Assembly: GCA_905183005.1 (NCBI GenBank)
Contig: CAJJDO010000022.1
Coordinates: 363,151 to 427,150, forward strand
DNA: 64,000 bases
Direction: 5' to 3'
From: Paramecium pentaurelia
Taxonomy: Eukaryota > Ciliophora > Oligohymenophorea > Peniculida > Parameciidae
A program made the translations under genes and the position numbers. Position 1 is the first letter of the stretch; every line of letters begins with the position of its first letter. Below are positions 13,601 to 26,778 of this stretch, piece by piece. The notes below the pieces were generated by a model that did not search any database, was not told the origin of the DNA, and saw nothing but the letters and a program-made list of their open reading frames with translations.

Positions 13601-14216
13601 GTTATTGACTGATCCTGATGAAAATATTTAGTAATCAGCAAAAAGATTTTTTTTCCAAATATAAAAGAAGGATTCAAGAAGAATATTAAATAGTTTACCT
13701 GATATCATATTTAGTATGTCAAATGAAGAGAGTCATGATAAATATAAAATGTTTCTCATGAATACTTTGAAATACTTAGATAAATAGACTGAATAATTGG
13801 TTGAAAAATTGTTGAAAAGATTAAAAGAAAATATTAATGAATTTGAAGTATAAAACATTGTTTTTACATTATCAAAACTTTAAATGAAGGAATCTTTAGC
13901 AAGGAAATTTTATGAATGCTATCCATATTATTAAGAAAGATTAGAAAATCCATAAATAAAAGAGTATTTCTAAGTTATTATTTAAAAAGTATATTAAAAT
14001 TTTTATAATTAGTTAATGAAATGTGGATTAAATTAAGAAAATAAATAAATTTTATTAGAATTTGAAGAGCTGCTTAATAGAGGTGAGACCAAACGTAGAG
14101 TGTTAGGATCCAAAAATAAATCATAAAAATCAACTAGATCTCATACAAATTCATAAAGATCAATTGGATATACTAATATTTTAGATTAATTATATACTTA
14201 ATCTACTGAATTTTGA
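10690..14216 (+). CDS. NCAPD2: Condensin complex subunit 1 (CAP-D2/CND1-like)
   Basis: A HEAT-repeat protein of about 1130 residues. Diagnostic blocks are CYCLRNAINTIITNIL and YARVHTLKMLRVV with VRKAALAFV in the middle, then SAGLCLCKFMCLSEQFCEEH, AIGDLLHRWPN, and LSHLILNDMIKIK near the C terminus, all in the order seen in condensin D2 subunits. Introns: 10723-10744, 11483-11507, 12892-12917 and 13169-13194, each restoring a recognisable block. One further junction (11837-11868, ending CAG) is needed to restore frame, and a possible 24-nt intron near 10889-10912 is frame-neutral. Condensin compacts chromosomes. A second, inverted relative lies at 48183-51862. Confidence 0.88.
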
Positions 14217-14376
14217 TTTGAAATAATTTTATAATTTTGAATATTTTTTTTTTCATATATATATTTATATTAGTCAATTAAAATTCTTTTACATATCTAA
14301 ATTATTATTAGAAATCTGAATACATTTTAAAATGTTATATAATAGATAAAATTAATAAATAAATTTAATAGTAGAA

Positions 14377-15720
14377 TCAATTATTTAATTATATTGAAAA
14401 CCTGAATCGCTTGTTAAGATTTTAAGTAAAAACATTAACATTTTGTATTTGGGTTTCTGAAGTACCTATCTGAGAAACTTGAGAAGTATTTGCTAATAAA
14501 ATGTTCTATTGAGAAATTTGTAAAGACTTTTTGGCTGACACTCTTAAAGATTCAGTGAAATAATGATGAGATAAAGCTTCTTTGGCACTTAATCTTGTTT
14601 TATAATTAAAATCCAAAAGTTTTTGTAATAAATCAATCCCTGATTCTGGAGTATTGAGTTTTTTTAAAAGATCTAATTTTAATTAAAAATTTGTATAATC
14701 TTTAGTTTCCTTCAATAAATCATATGAAGTTATTCTTAATTAACATAAATTGAATTACAATTTATAAAATATAGCTCCTGCTGCAAACATATCACATTTA
14801 AATGAATAAACAGATTATTGAGTAGTAATACATAATACTTCTGGAGCAATATAGCCAATAGTACCACATATATCGTTATTAGTTGTTCCAATTTTAGCAG
14901 CTAAACCAAAGTCTATTATTTTAATATTATGATTTTATTAAATCATTATATTTGATGGTTTTATATCTCTGTGAATGAGCTATTATTAATGTATATAGAA
15001 TAATGTCAGTATTAATTACTAAGAATTTAAATTAATTAGATTTACTCGCATAATAGATTAAACATCGAAATGACTTAGAGATCCACAATGATCATGTAAA
15101 TATTTCTCAAGAGTGTCTCCATCAATAAATTCATATATAATGACTATCTCTTAATTTTTATCATAGACCTCTTTTATTTTGGTTATATTTGGATGATTCA
15201 ATGATTATACAATATTATTTTCGTTTATTATTTCCTTTAAATAATTTTAATATTATTGCCTTCATTCGCTCTGTATTAGTTTTATGTTTCCAATGCTTAC
15301 TTAAAAATTTAGCTGCCATCATTTCTTTAGTTTCTAGGTTCTACAACATATTAACCTTTAATTTATAATTCGATTTACGTATGAAAATGATCCATGTCCA
15401 AGTTAATGTTTTTACAGGTAGAATTAATTCAAGTCTCCAAAAAGAACCTTTCCAGATAATAGTATTTTAAGTTCTCTAATTTTTTTGGAATTTGCATGAA
15501 ATAGCTTTAATTTTCCTCTATATGGAATGGAGAATCCAATATAATCAGATTCAGTGTGAAATACAATTAAACTCTTAAGTGACACTTCAAAATAATATTT
15601 GGGTTTTGCTTTATTCTTAAAATATTCTAAAATGTTAGAAATACTTCTCCAATGAAAACTTCTCTTTCATAACATTAAAGGATGTAAGTTTTATCAAAAA
15701 TCAAATGCTTTCTAAGACAT
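14377..15720 (-). pseudogene. Protein kinase with frame damage (possible pseudogene)
   Basis: Read leftwards, the kinase landmarks are present: LGHGSFSYVN glycine loop, AAKFL, HRDIKPSNIM, IDFGLAAK, GTIGYIAPEV, then a tail ending RFRFSIQLNN at TGA 14377. Three lesions break it. Around 15259 one base too many (the GG of AAGG on the minus strand) shifts frame between ERMK and the downstream KEIINENNIV; no GT-AG intron of suitable length rescues it. Near the N terminus two in-frame TGA codons (about 15693 and 15667) interrupt MSQKAFDF and what follows, at places where Trp would fit. One intron near the glycine loop (23 nt, ending AAG) is plausible. It could be a decaying copy or contain sequence errors. 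Confidence 0.55.
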
Positions 15721-15983
15721 TAAAATTATAGAAGCATAATTAAATTATTGATATTTATTATTTATGTCATCAAAATCTTTTGATACTATTTTACCATATC
15801 AATCATTTCTCAAAACTATATAAATTCATTTTTATATCTTTTTAAATGAACCTAAGAATCATCATTTCTATTCCAATTACTAACATATTTAGTTTTAACA
15901 ACAATTTATATCTGAATTATAATGTTAATGGAGAGATTAATGATATAATTAATATTTATAAATAAATAAAATAAATTATAAAA

Positions 15984-16664
15984 ATGATAACTCCTCAAGA
16001 ATAACTTGATATAAGTAAATAGATTACTATAATAAGTTATTAAGAAGATCACAAAATCATTATTAGGAAAATCTTAAACGACTATTAGAACTTTAGGAAA
16101 AACATTCAGGGGATTTGAGTCATTTGATAAAAATAATAGAATGGATAAAGATGAATTCCTCATTGGATTAAAGTAAAATGGAGTAGTGTTAACAAAATTC
16201 TAAACAGATGTAATCTTATATTTTATTTATAGTTTTTATTAAATTATCTCGATAGAAACAGAGATGGTTCAATAGATGTTGCTGAATTCTTTTATTTAAT
16301 AAGAGTAAAATATAAATTAATAAATAGGGAACTCCAAATGAGAACCGTATGTAAGTAATAATCCAAGCATTCAAAAAATTTGATAAGGATAATTTAGGTT
16401 ATATTGTGGCTGATGATTTCAAAGGGATATTCAATGCAAAAAATCATCCTAAAGTTACTAGAGGAGAACTGACTGAAGATTAAGCTTATATTGAATTATT
16501 GCAATATTTTAAGGAAGGAAATAAATCAGGACATATAACTTTAGATGTATTAATATAATATCTAAGTTTAGGAATGGAAAGAATACTATGCTGCAATCAG
16601 TGCTGATATTGAAAAAGATGATAATTTTATATTATTAATCAAAGAAACTTGGAGACTGAAATGA
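15984..16664 (+). CDS. Calcyphosin-like EF-hand protein
   Basis: A predicted calcium-binding protein of about 195 residues, the normal calcyphosin length. EF-hand loops are visible: DKNNRMDKDEFL, DRNRDGSIDVAEFF, DKDNLGYIVADDF, and the degenerate last hand ending ITLDEWKEYYAAIS. The signature HPKVTRGELTEDQA between hands three and four is typical of calcyphosin, and it ends LIKETWRLK. Introns are 16015-16036 (ends AAG), 16210-16232, 16305-16327 and 16547-16571; the last is needed to produce LDEWKEYY. Calcyphosins are often ciliary or signalling proteins; the role here is inferred from family. Confidence 0.87.
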
Positions 16665-16703
16665 TTAATTTTATAAATAAGTATCACAAACACATTACAA
16701 ATC

Positions 16704-18420
16704 TCAAATCTCAGATTCATTATTTTAATATACTTCATCCTTCTTTTATTCATCATTTTACTATTAATCTTTTTGTTCTTTTTATTCTTTTTATTCTTTA
16801 TTATTATTATTATTATTATTATCATTATCTTTTTCTTATTACATCTCAATATTACCATCAAGATTTTTGATTTCTAATTAAATAAGATTTTCAGACTCTG
16901 AACTTGACTTATTATCCAACTTTTCTAGTCTACGTAATCTTTCATGAGATCTCGATCTAGAACGAGATGACCTAATTTATTTTTACTAAATACTTTTTCT
17001 AAGTTTTCTTTGATTTTACACTGACTTTATATATCAACGGTTTTATTTAAGCAGAATTAATCTCATTTTATAAATTCTTATTATCATTTTTTATTGGATA
17101 AACAACTAAATATATCCAACCATTCTAATAATGAGATGTTACTTCATTTATTTATAATTTCTCAATATTTGATATGCCTTCTTCCAACCATATATTGTCT
17201 TCAGGTTATCTCAAAATAGCTTAGTTTTAAGAATTTGAAATTAAAAGTACAGGCTTGTCATCTGAAGAATATAATTAAACTTCCAATTCTATTTTATTAT
17301 GATTTTTTATATTTATTCCTTTCATATCTTTAAGAGCTATGTCTAAATTAAAATTTTTATCTTTGAATAATGGCTATTCTAAATCATTAGTTAACACTAA
17401 TTAATATTTAAAATCATTCTAGTTGCATTATAACGACTTCAATAAAATATTGTTTTATGTCATTTCTTAATTTGGTATTGATACTAAAGATAAAAAATTT
17501 TCATTTACATCTACTCATAAAATCATCTGCTTAAATATTATCAAATTTTTATTCAACAATTTTTTATAGATTTGTTATTTCATCTAAGATTTATGTAATA
17601 GTATTTTCCAAATTCGCATTTTTATTCTTAAAATCCAACAACATTTAATTTTACATAACAAACATATTTAAAATTTTAAGTTAAAACTCATTCACTACTT
17701 ATGAGAATCCTATTTATACATACATTTATAGTTACCTTATTCCAAATTTTATTGAACTGCAATATTATTGGTTTAATTTGATTACCCTTAAGATTATTAC
17801 TATGGTTATTATAAAAGAGCTTATTGTTATTATTGTAATTGGTGTTATTATGGTAAATGTTGTTATTATTATGGTTGCTATTGGGGTGGCAAAACTTAAT
17901 TTGGATTCATAGGCGGTTGTAATGGAGGCTATTGTTTGAATTAAAAGTCAAAAGGTGGCATTTAACCAAGTGGTCCTTATGGTATTGGTCCCATCCCAGG
18001 TAATTACATAGTACCTGGTCCCATCCCATTCATTCCACTCATTGGAGGAGGTCCCATAGATCCAGCTCCCAAAGGTCCTTATGGCATTTAACCAGGACCT
18101 AATGGAGGCATCCCAAAGCCTGGTGGTAAACCGATAGGCATTGGTGGCATGTTTTATAAACCTTATGTGATGCCATTTAGGTTTAATCCATTTTAATTGG
18201 GGGGAAGTTAATTCATCTAAAGTGCTTAGTCATGTGGGAACTGTTCAGGAAATTAGAATTTTTGATTAGGAGGTGGTGCCATAATTGGTTAAGGAAATGG
18301 GGGCCCCCAGCATGGATAATAAGGAGAATTTGGCATCTGAAGCATTCTTCCATATGGATCAGGTCCTGCCATTTATTAGAACATTTAGTATAGTCTTTAC
18401 TGTTCATCATTAGGATTCAT
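16704..18420 (-). CDS. P/Q/M-rich protein with RS-like C-terminal region
   Basis: About 547 residues starting MNPNDEQQRLYQMFQQMAGP. The first 220 residues are a low-complexity Pro/Gly/Met/Gln region (for example GPLGAGSMGPPPMSGMNGMG) followed by polyglutamine encoded mainly by TAA. A coiled-coil-like part follows (LEQ...ITQILDEITNLQKIVEQ), then a beta-rich segment including YQNGWIYLVVYPIKND, then a serine-arginine stretch SSRSRSRSHERLRRLEK and an acidic N/Q/K tail. Introns are 17710-17735, 17484-17508 and 16972-16993. The layout resembles RNA-processing or transcription factors, but I cannot name a family. The run of CA/GT-poor Pro codons makes this one of the most GC-rich patches of the window. 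Confidence 0.75.
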
Positions 18421-18983
18421 TTATAAGTTAATAAAAATTATTATGTCAATGTAGATGACTTAGTTAACTCATTAAATAGAAAAACTTGCATGATCATTCT
18501 TTACTCCATTATCGATGATCAGTATACTGTTCTATAAAAGTGTAAGCGAAGACTGTCTAAAAATTTAATTTCCATAAATTATATTTTTCTAAAGGTATAT
18601 TTAAAATGAGAATTAGTGGATTTTAATTGATAAAAAATAATTAACTGGAAAGAAGATGTGTACAGGTTAATTTGGTATTTTAATGTTCTAACAAAATATA
18701 TCGAATTAATAAAACTTATTAATATCTAATTATGTTTATATAATTTGATATAAAATAAAACCATTTTATTATAATATCAAAGATAAAATAATATAACCTA
18801 GTATAAACGTGTAAATTGTATCTTTAGGAAATTACAATTTTTATATATTTAGAAAAAGATTGAAATCAAAATTCTTTGTGTTTTTTAATTGATTAATGAA
18901 AGTTGAATGAATTGTTTTTTAATTTAGAATAATAATTGTGAATATTTGTTATAATTTTTATTATTAAATTTCAAATTTGAAAT
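18421..18983. other. Intergenic region between divergent genes
   Basis: About 560 bases separating the starts of the P/Q-rich gene and the SF-assemblin gene. A patch at about 18485-18570 is less AT-biased than its surroundings and contains repeated TGATCA words, but I could not fit it to a known RNA. It probably holds both promoters. Confidence 0.4.
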
Positions 18984-19814
18984 ATGACTGGTAAAATTAT
19001 TAAAGACATCTAATAGATTAATTAGAGGAAAGAGCCTAAAGAATTTTTGGAAAATTATAGTCTCTTTAAAATAATGTAGAAGGAGAGAAATAATCAAAAT
19101 TCAAATTGATTCTTGGTTATTTGTAAAGTGTTGAATTGGCTATAGAAGATGTTTAATAGTAAAAGAATTAAAAGTTTTAGGATATGGCAGAAAAAGTATA
19201 ACTAATTTTATAAAAAGTATAGTTATAGAGACTGAAATCTATTGTTGATAGTGAAAAAGAAGCTAGAGATTAATTAGATGAGAAGATGAGAAAAGAAATT
19301 CTTTAAGTTGAAAAGAATTCCAAAAACCTTTTAAATAGTTTTAGCAAAGAAAGATTGGAAACAGAAAAAAGAGTATTTCAAAATCTATCTCAATAAATTG
19401 ATTAATTATCAATAGAAATATAGAAAGAATATCATTAAAAATCAGAAACTTAAAATAGATTATTAGAGATTTAAAATGGTAATTTTTTTATAACTAATGC
19501 AAAAAGAATAAATACCCTTATTTTATTAAGATATAGAGTAAGAAATTAGAATAAGAGAAGAAATTGAGGATAAAATTGCATAATAATTTAATGAATAATT
19601 AAATGAACTCAAAAGAATATTTGATGTTTAATAAAAATAAAGAGAATAAAGAGAGGAAGAAATAATAGCAATTCTTAAAAAAATTTATTAGAATGCCTAT
19701 GATGTTTGTAAAAGAAATAGAACTGAAAGAGAAAGAAATGAAGATTTATTTGTTAAATTAGTTGAATAAGTAGTTGAAAAAATTAAAAGAGAGATAATTG
19801 ATTCTGATTTTTGA
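18984..19814 (+). CDS. SF-assemblin-family protein (striated rootlet component)
   Basis: About 258 residues, almost all alpha-helical coiled coil, the usual length and layout of SF-assemblin. The start is MTDQLEERAQRIFGKLQSLQ, formed by splicing out 18991-19016 (26 nt). Typical segments follow: KERLETEKRVFQNLSQQID, QDIEQEIRIREEIEDKIAQQ and KRNRTERERNEDLFVKL. A second junction at 19479-19506 (28 nt, ending AAG) restores frame between the two helical blocks. In the family these proteins assemble into the striated fibres attached to basal bodies; Paramecium has many such rootlet proteins. The function is inferred from family. Confidence 0.8.
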
Positions 19815-19846
19815 TTTATATTAAAAATATAATTATATATTGAAAT

Positions 19847-21006
19847 ATGGGATAATGTTAAATGCGTAATGAAAGGTAATATTTGTACTTGATATAAATT
19901 ATTTTAGGATTTCAATATATTGTCACACCTAAAATAATGGAACTTGTGATCTCTTTGATTATGAAAGTATTGCCCATCAAAAACAATAATTTACAATCTA
20001 AAATTAAGATTCATATATTATTAGAAATGAAGAGGTGCTTCAATTAATACATTAAATACCTAATGAAAATAGGTATTATATATCTATTATAAATAGTGAG
20101 GTTTTACTGTTCGTAACAGCTAAAAACACTATTGTTCCCGGGACATTATAACAACAAGGAAATTCAACAGCCTTAACAAATACTTAATTTCCATACAAGT
20201 TAAAGAAAAATTGGTTAACAGTAAGATCTGTTAATAAATATCCATTAAATGTAAATGACATTTTTAGGCTTGGAAAAATGACTTTTAGAATATCTAGTCT
20301 TAGTTTTAATCCTGATAAAGAACCTGAGGTTTTAAACCATAGCAAGGCAGATTCTAATGAATAATGTCGAATATGTCTAGGAAATACATAAAGTTCTAAT
20401 CCTTTATTGAATCCATGCAAATGCAGTGGATCTCTTAAATATATTCATCTAGAATGCATGAAAAGATGGTATTCTTGAATAAGACTTAGGCTCAAAGAAT
20501 TTACATCAGCGTCAAGATCATCTGAGAAAAGTGAAACATATCTATGGAATTAATTAAAATGTGAAATTTGTAAAGAGTCCTATAAGGTAATATTTTAAAG
20601 TGATGGGGTAACATATCACATGCTAGAACTTTTAAAACCTAGATTTCCATATGTAATGTTAGAATTCTATTCAAAAAAGAAGGAAACCTAAGTTAATCAA
20701 ATTAATTTAGGAGATCGTTTCACTTCTAAATCTGATGGTGTTATTGTTATAAGTCTTGGATAAAAAATGAGTTTAGGTAGAGCTAGAGAAAATTGGGTTA
20801 AATTGTGTGAAGCTAGTGTTAGCAGATTTCATGCTACTCTATAAATAGAGAAGATTCAATAATAAGATTCTCTATTTTTGTTTGACAATAATTCTAAATA
20901 TGGAACTTTAGTCTAAATAAAAGAAGATTTGTAAATTTATCAAGAACTCGAAGTATAAGTTGGCAAATCTTTATTTAAATTGTAAACAAGCAATATTACT
21001 TGTTGA
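19847..21006 (+). CDS. RINGv (RING-CH) plus FHA-domain protein
   Basis: About 370 residues. The middle holds a C4HC3 RINGv finger: CRICLGN, then LLNPCKCSGSLKYIHLECMK, RWLKEF, and CEICKESYK. The C-terminal 110 residues form an FHA domain with MSLGRARENWV, SVSRFHATL and DNNSKYGTL, the family's phosphothreonine-binding residues. The N-terminal part contains VNDIFRLGKMTFRI, which may be a second, weaker FHA. An intron at 20469-20489 (21 nt, containing TGA) lies inside the finger. The first intron ends at 19907 and starts at 19876 or 19885; both keep frame. RINGv proteins are usually E3 ubiquitin ligases; the FHA suggests targeting of phosphorylated partners. Confidence 0.85.
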
Positions 21007-21032
21007 GTAAATTATATATTATTTAATATTAA

Positions 21033-22505
21033 ATGAAAAATTATTTTGATTTTAGCAATTATATTAGAAAGATATAAGAACAGCCTTTTGTTGATGTAAA
21101 CAATCCTAAAAATAATTAGAATACGAGCTAATTGTTACATATGACTTTTTTGTCATATTAGGCAGGAGCTTCTAATAATGATCCAAATATATTAAAAAAA
21201 TCATTTTATCTTATTAACTAAGTTCATTAAGAATATGTATTCAAAAACATTAATCTGTAAGAATTGTAATTGATATATAATAATTACATAAATGGAAAAC
21301 TAAATATTAATTTGGAAGTTCCTGATATTGCTTTATAAAATAACTCAGGTTCTTAGTTATTTGATACATCAGTTATTTAAAATAAAGATCAAATATCAGT
21401 TGTTTAATAATAATCACAAAGTCAAAACTAAATAAAAGTAAAAGAAAATTCAAGAATAGAATTTAAATAAGAAAATCCTTTGAAATAGAATATTTAAGAA
21501 AATTTGGTGTATGAAAAAAACGCAGATCAATCTATATAATAATTCTAAAAATCAAATGTGTAGATGTTGGAAAAGAATGGGAATCGAGAAATAATTGATT
21601 CTATTATTTAGAATGATTAATCAAAAGTCAGCATTTAAATACCAAAAATAAAAGAAATTTATTATCTATCAATAGATTAATCATAAATAAATAAGAAATA
21701 ATAATATCAAGAATATAGAAAATAAGAAAGTTAGAAATCATAGATATTTTCATAAATAAATTAGAATAGTTAAATTAAATAAACTAACTAATGTAGTATT
21801 TGTTTAGAAAATGTTATATAAAACAAACATATTCTTATAGCTTGTTAACATATTTATCATAAATAATGTTTAGAGAATTTAATAAATGCATCAGTTGAAT
21901 TCCCAATTAGATGCCCAAGCTTAGAATGTAGACAAGAAATATTAAGAGATGATTTAGAAAACATAGTATCAAATTAAATTATGGATAAACTGGAAAAAAT
22001 TGCTTTCAATCAATATTTATTATAAAATTCAAATATCTTTTAATGTCCTACAGAAAACTGTAAAGGTGTTTATGAAATAGAAGGACCTATATAAGTGTGC
22101 ATGATATGCTAAAATCTATTTTGTACTAGATGTAAAAAGTAATTTCATGAAGGAGTTTGTGGTGAATAAAGCTTTATAAATGTTGCTTTAGAAAAGAGTT
22201 ATTAATAATGTTCTAAATGTCACAGGTGGATAGATAAAACTTTTGGATGCAATCATATGACTTGCCCATGTGGATTTTAGTTTTGTTATTCTTGTGGAAA
22301 TTAATGGGTAAAAGGAAGGGAATGTTTATGCAAAAATAAACAATAGTAAAATAATATTGATGCTTAATAAATACCAAATGATTTTAATGAGATATAAACA
22401 TTTCTCAATTAAAACAATCAAAATTAGAATAATACCTAGAAAATTGATAAAGTTCTCAATAAATTGGGATTAAGTTTTGTAAAAAAAATATTAAAAAAGT
22501 GGTGA
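21033..22505 (+). CDS. RBR-type E3 ubiquitin ligase
   Basis: About 490 residues without visible introns. After a Q/N-rich N-terminal half comes a RING1-IBR-RING2 array: CSICLENV with CQHIYHKQCL, then CPSLECRQEI; the IBR CPTENCKGVYE with CMICQNLFCTRCKKQFHEGVC; and RING2 with CSKCHRWIDKTFGCNHMTC followed by CGFQFCYSCG. The expected catalytic cysteine of RBR enzymes is in the GCNHMTC segment. In the family RING1 binds the E2 and RING2 takes ubiquitin on this cysteine before passing it to the substrate. It starts only 27 bases after the FHA-RINGv stop and belongs to a local run of ubiquitin-ligase-type genes. Confidence 0.88.
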
Positions 22506-22585
22506 TTCAATTATAATACAGAGGATATGATTGTAATTTTGCATTTATAATAATGGTTAAAATTTTAATGCATATTCATATCACA

Positions 22586-23792
22586 TCAAGCTACTTCCTA
22601 TTATTAATTTTCAATTTTTTCTGGCAAAATTTCATTAACTTCTTAGACATCTTGATTCTATGTCAATTAATCTTAGTTTTGCGATTATTCTACTATTGAC
22701 TCTTTAGGTTCAATGTTTTAAAGTTCAGGAGACTCTGTTTTTGTTTCAATAAATTCTTTTTATTCAACTACTTATTACTAAGGTTATTCTATTTATTATT
22801 TTTATTCACTATTATTCTAAGTCTTAGTTATATTTTATTATTATTATTAAAATTATTCATCTGTTTATTATTCATTTTTATTTAATGTATCCTCTGTTTA
22901 TTTTCCTTTTTTCACAATCTTTTTATCATCAGTTTTTTTATCAGTTGATTTCTATTCAGGTTATTTTGTATTCTATTTTTGAGAAGTTTTATTGTCTGTT
23001 TTTTTAGTATCTTTTTTTTCTTCTTTTTTTTCTGCTTAAATAGGTTATACAGGCTAAGCAGTTTTAGATTTGGCTGGTTATTTTTCAATTTTTTTTTCTT
23101 CTTTTTATTAAGGTGTCTATTTGACTGATTATTCCTTAGTTTCCTTTGTTTCTTTTATTTCCTTTGTTTCTTTAATTTATTATTATTTTTATTATGTTTA
23201 AACTGCAGATTTGGGTTTAGGTTATGGTACTTATTATTATTATTATTGTTATTATTATTATTATTATTATTTAGTTTTATTTTAGTTCCCTTCTTTTGGA
23301 GATTTTGGTTAGTCTATTAAAATATGATTAAAGTTTTAAATACTTTTTTCAATATCAACAGGTGCTGTTGTCTTTTCAACAATTGTACTTTGACTTAAGG
23401 GTTTTGGGGCAGTTATAGGCTTGGGTTCTTTTACTTTTGCAGGTACTGGGTTTTTTGTTGTTACAGCAGTAGATGGACGATCAATCTTTTTAACATCTAA
23501 TTATATGGTGGGAATATAATAATTTCAAAATACCATTATTTTAATGATTTTCTTTTTTAGGATCTTATTTGACAATTTCTATTAAATACTATTAAATATT
23601 ACTCTTTTCTTCATCTACTTTTATTGGTTTTAAATTTCCTATTAATGTTTTTAATTCACTCATTTGGTCAAATAGATTTTTGATTTATAACTCATTTGAT
23701 TGATCTCTATCTTTCAAAACTTCAATTCTCTCTAATACTGGTTTGAGCAATTCATCAAAAATAGTTTGTACTTCTGGAGACACTTATTGCAT
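22586..23792 (-). CDS. Disordered Q/K/E/T-rich protein
   Basis: About 389 residues starting MQQVSPEVQTIFDELLKPVL, with a predicted helical N-terminal 70 residues (ERIEVLKDRDQSNELQIKN). A 37-nt intron (23497-23533, long for this genome but ending TAG and in phase) joins this to a charged low-complexity region with short repeats (IKETKE, KETKE), Lys-Pro-Thr segments and several TAA-encoded glutamine runs. It ends IENQQQEVA at TGA 22586. I recognise no domain. The N-terminal helix may be an oligomerisation element. Confidence 0.7.
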
Positions 23793-23869
23793 GAATATTC
23801 AAATAATAATTATTATTATATTTTTTTCTAGAAAGCCAATAAATAATAAAAATTTATCAAATAATATAT

Positions 23870-25654
<1,785 letters not shown>

Positions 25655-25903
25655 TATATTAATTATTTATATTATTAGTTTGTTTTATATAAATTTCTAA
25701 AATTCTTTTTGAAATAGCTAATGTCTTTGGAAAAGTACATCTCTTAATTGAGTATAAATATAAGGTTCAGATAATTATGGATAAAAATTTATTTATTTAT
25801 ATAATGCATTAGAAATATTAAAAATTTTTTTAAGATTGTATATGGTATAGAGTGATCAATCAGAAAATACAACATTTTTTTATAGCTATTAAATAAAAAT
25901 TTA
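25655..25903 (-). other. Same-frame stretch between two RING genes, broken by two TGA codons
   Basis: The frame of the upstream RING gene stops at TGA 25904. Continuing in the same frame, a second TGA lies near 25858, after which the frame is open into the polyQ RING-H2 gene. The translated stretch (for example NFYPQLSEPYIYTQLRDVLF) looks protein-like. It could be the true N-terminal part of the RING-H2 gene with an unseen start or intron, or a decayed link between two former parts of one gene. Confidence 0.4.
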
Positions 25904-26302
25904 TCATTTATATATATTTTAAAAATCCAATTTTTGGGAGTTCTTTATATTTTGTTACTGAAATTTTAAAACTTCATCATATGAATCCAAATTTTACTAT
26001 GCTCTGCATAAAGGGCACTAGATCAAATTTTAGGATAATTTTGAAATTTCAATCATTTTTTCTATATCATACTAGCAGAAAGTATGTCCACATTTTAAAG
26101 GATATAACTAATTTGATGATTCGAAACAAATTGGACATTTTTCTTCTTCAAATATACTGTCGACTGGTTTATCCAATATTAAATAGCCATGATTCTCTTG
26201 ATTAATGATGTAGACTCCATTCTATCTTAATAATTAAGGAATTTCCAAAATCTAAAAATCTTCTTCAAAAGTATACTCATTAACTTCATTATTGACAGCC
26301 AT
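25904..26302 (-). CDS. Small RING-finger protein
   Basis: 132 residues starting MAVNNEVNEYTFEEDFQILE. A C3HC4-type RING is visible: CPICFESSNQLYPLKCGHTF, CQYDIEKM, and CPLCRAQ. It ends KLDFQNIYK at TGA. Family function is E3 ubiquitin ligase activity. The reading frame continues in phase past two TGA codons into the next gene leftwards, so the two could be related parts. Confidence 0.75.
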
Positions 26303-26778
26303 TTTTATTTCAAATATAAAATTTAAAATAAATCTAATCTACGACTTAAAACAAGTTAAATAATTCTTGATTAAAATGGTTATTAACAGATTTAAAATAA
26401 TTCTACTTATAATATTGATTTAAAAAAAATATATATATTTAAATATGTTTTTTTTCTATTTCAGTTCAGAATTTAAAAAATAATAAATATATTTTTAATG
26501 TTCGTTATTCATTTTAAAACTGAAACTTATTTTTCAATATTATTTCATATTTATTTTGAGAAGTATTGAAGGCCAATTAAAGATAAGTAACAATATTTTT
26601 TATCAATCTTTTTTTTTAAGTAATTCTATAAAATAGATTCTAATAAAGAATCGATAACAAACACATATTATAATATAATCTTAATAATCTTATAAAGAAG
26701 TATATTATTAAATAAGTTTTTATAAAAAATAATTTACAATCCAAATCATTGTTGTTTTTATAATGCTATTATAAATAA
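26303..26778. other. Intergenic AT-rich region between divergent genes
   Basis: About 475 bases of very AT-rich sequence with short TA runs near 26425. No open frame with family similarity and no RNA gene seen. It lies between the starts of the RING gene and the kelch gene, so it should contain their promoters. Confidence 0.5.

Noticed and set aside
16649..16870. Overlapping frames in both directions at the calcyphosin end
   Set aside because: These are shadows of the calcyphosin C terminus and the N/K-rich tail of the RS protein read in the wrong code or strand.
18485..18570. Possible small RNA with TGATCA words resembling snoRNA box motifs (compared with U3)
   Set aside because: Box spacing and a terminal stem could not be matched, and the 5' part of a U3-like RNA would fall inside the neighbouring coding region.
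25881..25888. Sequence TATAGCTA matching a Paramecium IES end consensus, considered as a retained IES explaining the in-frame TGAs
   Set aside because: No partner inverted end at a plausible distance was found, so the single match is likely chance.
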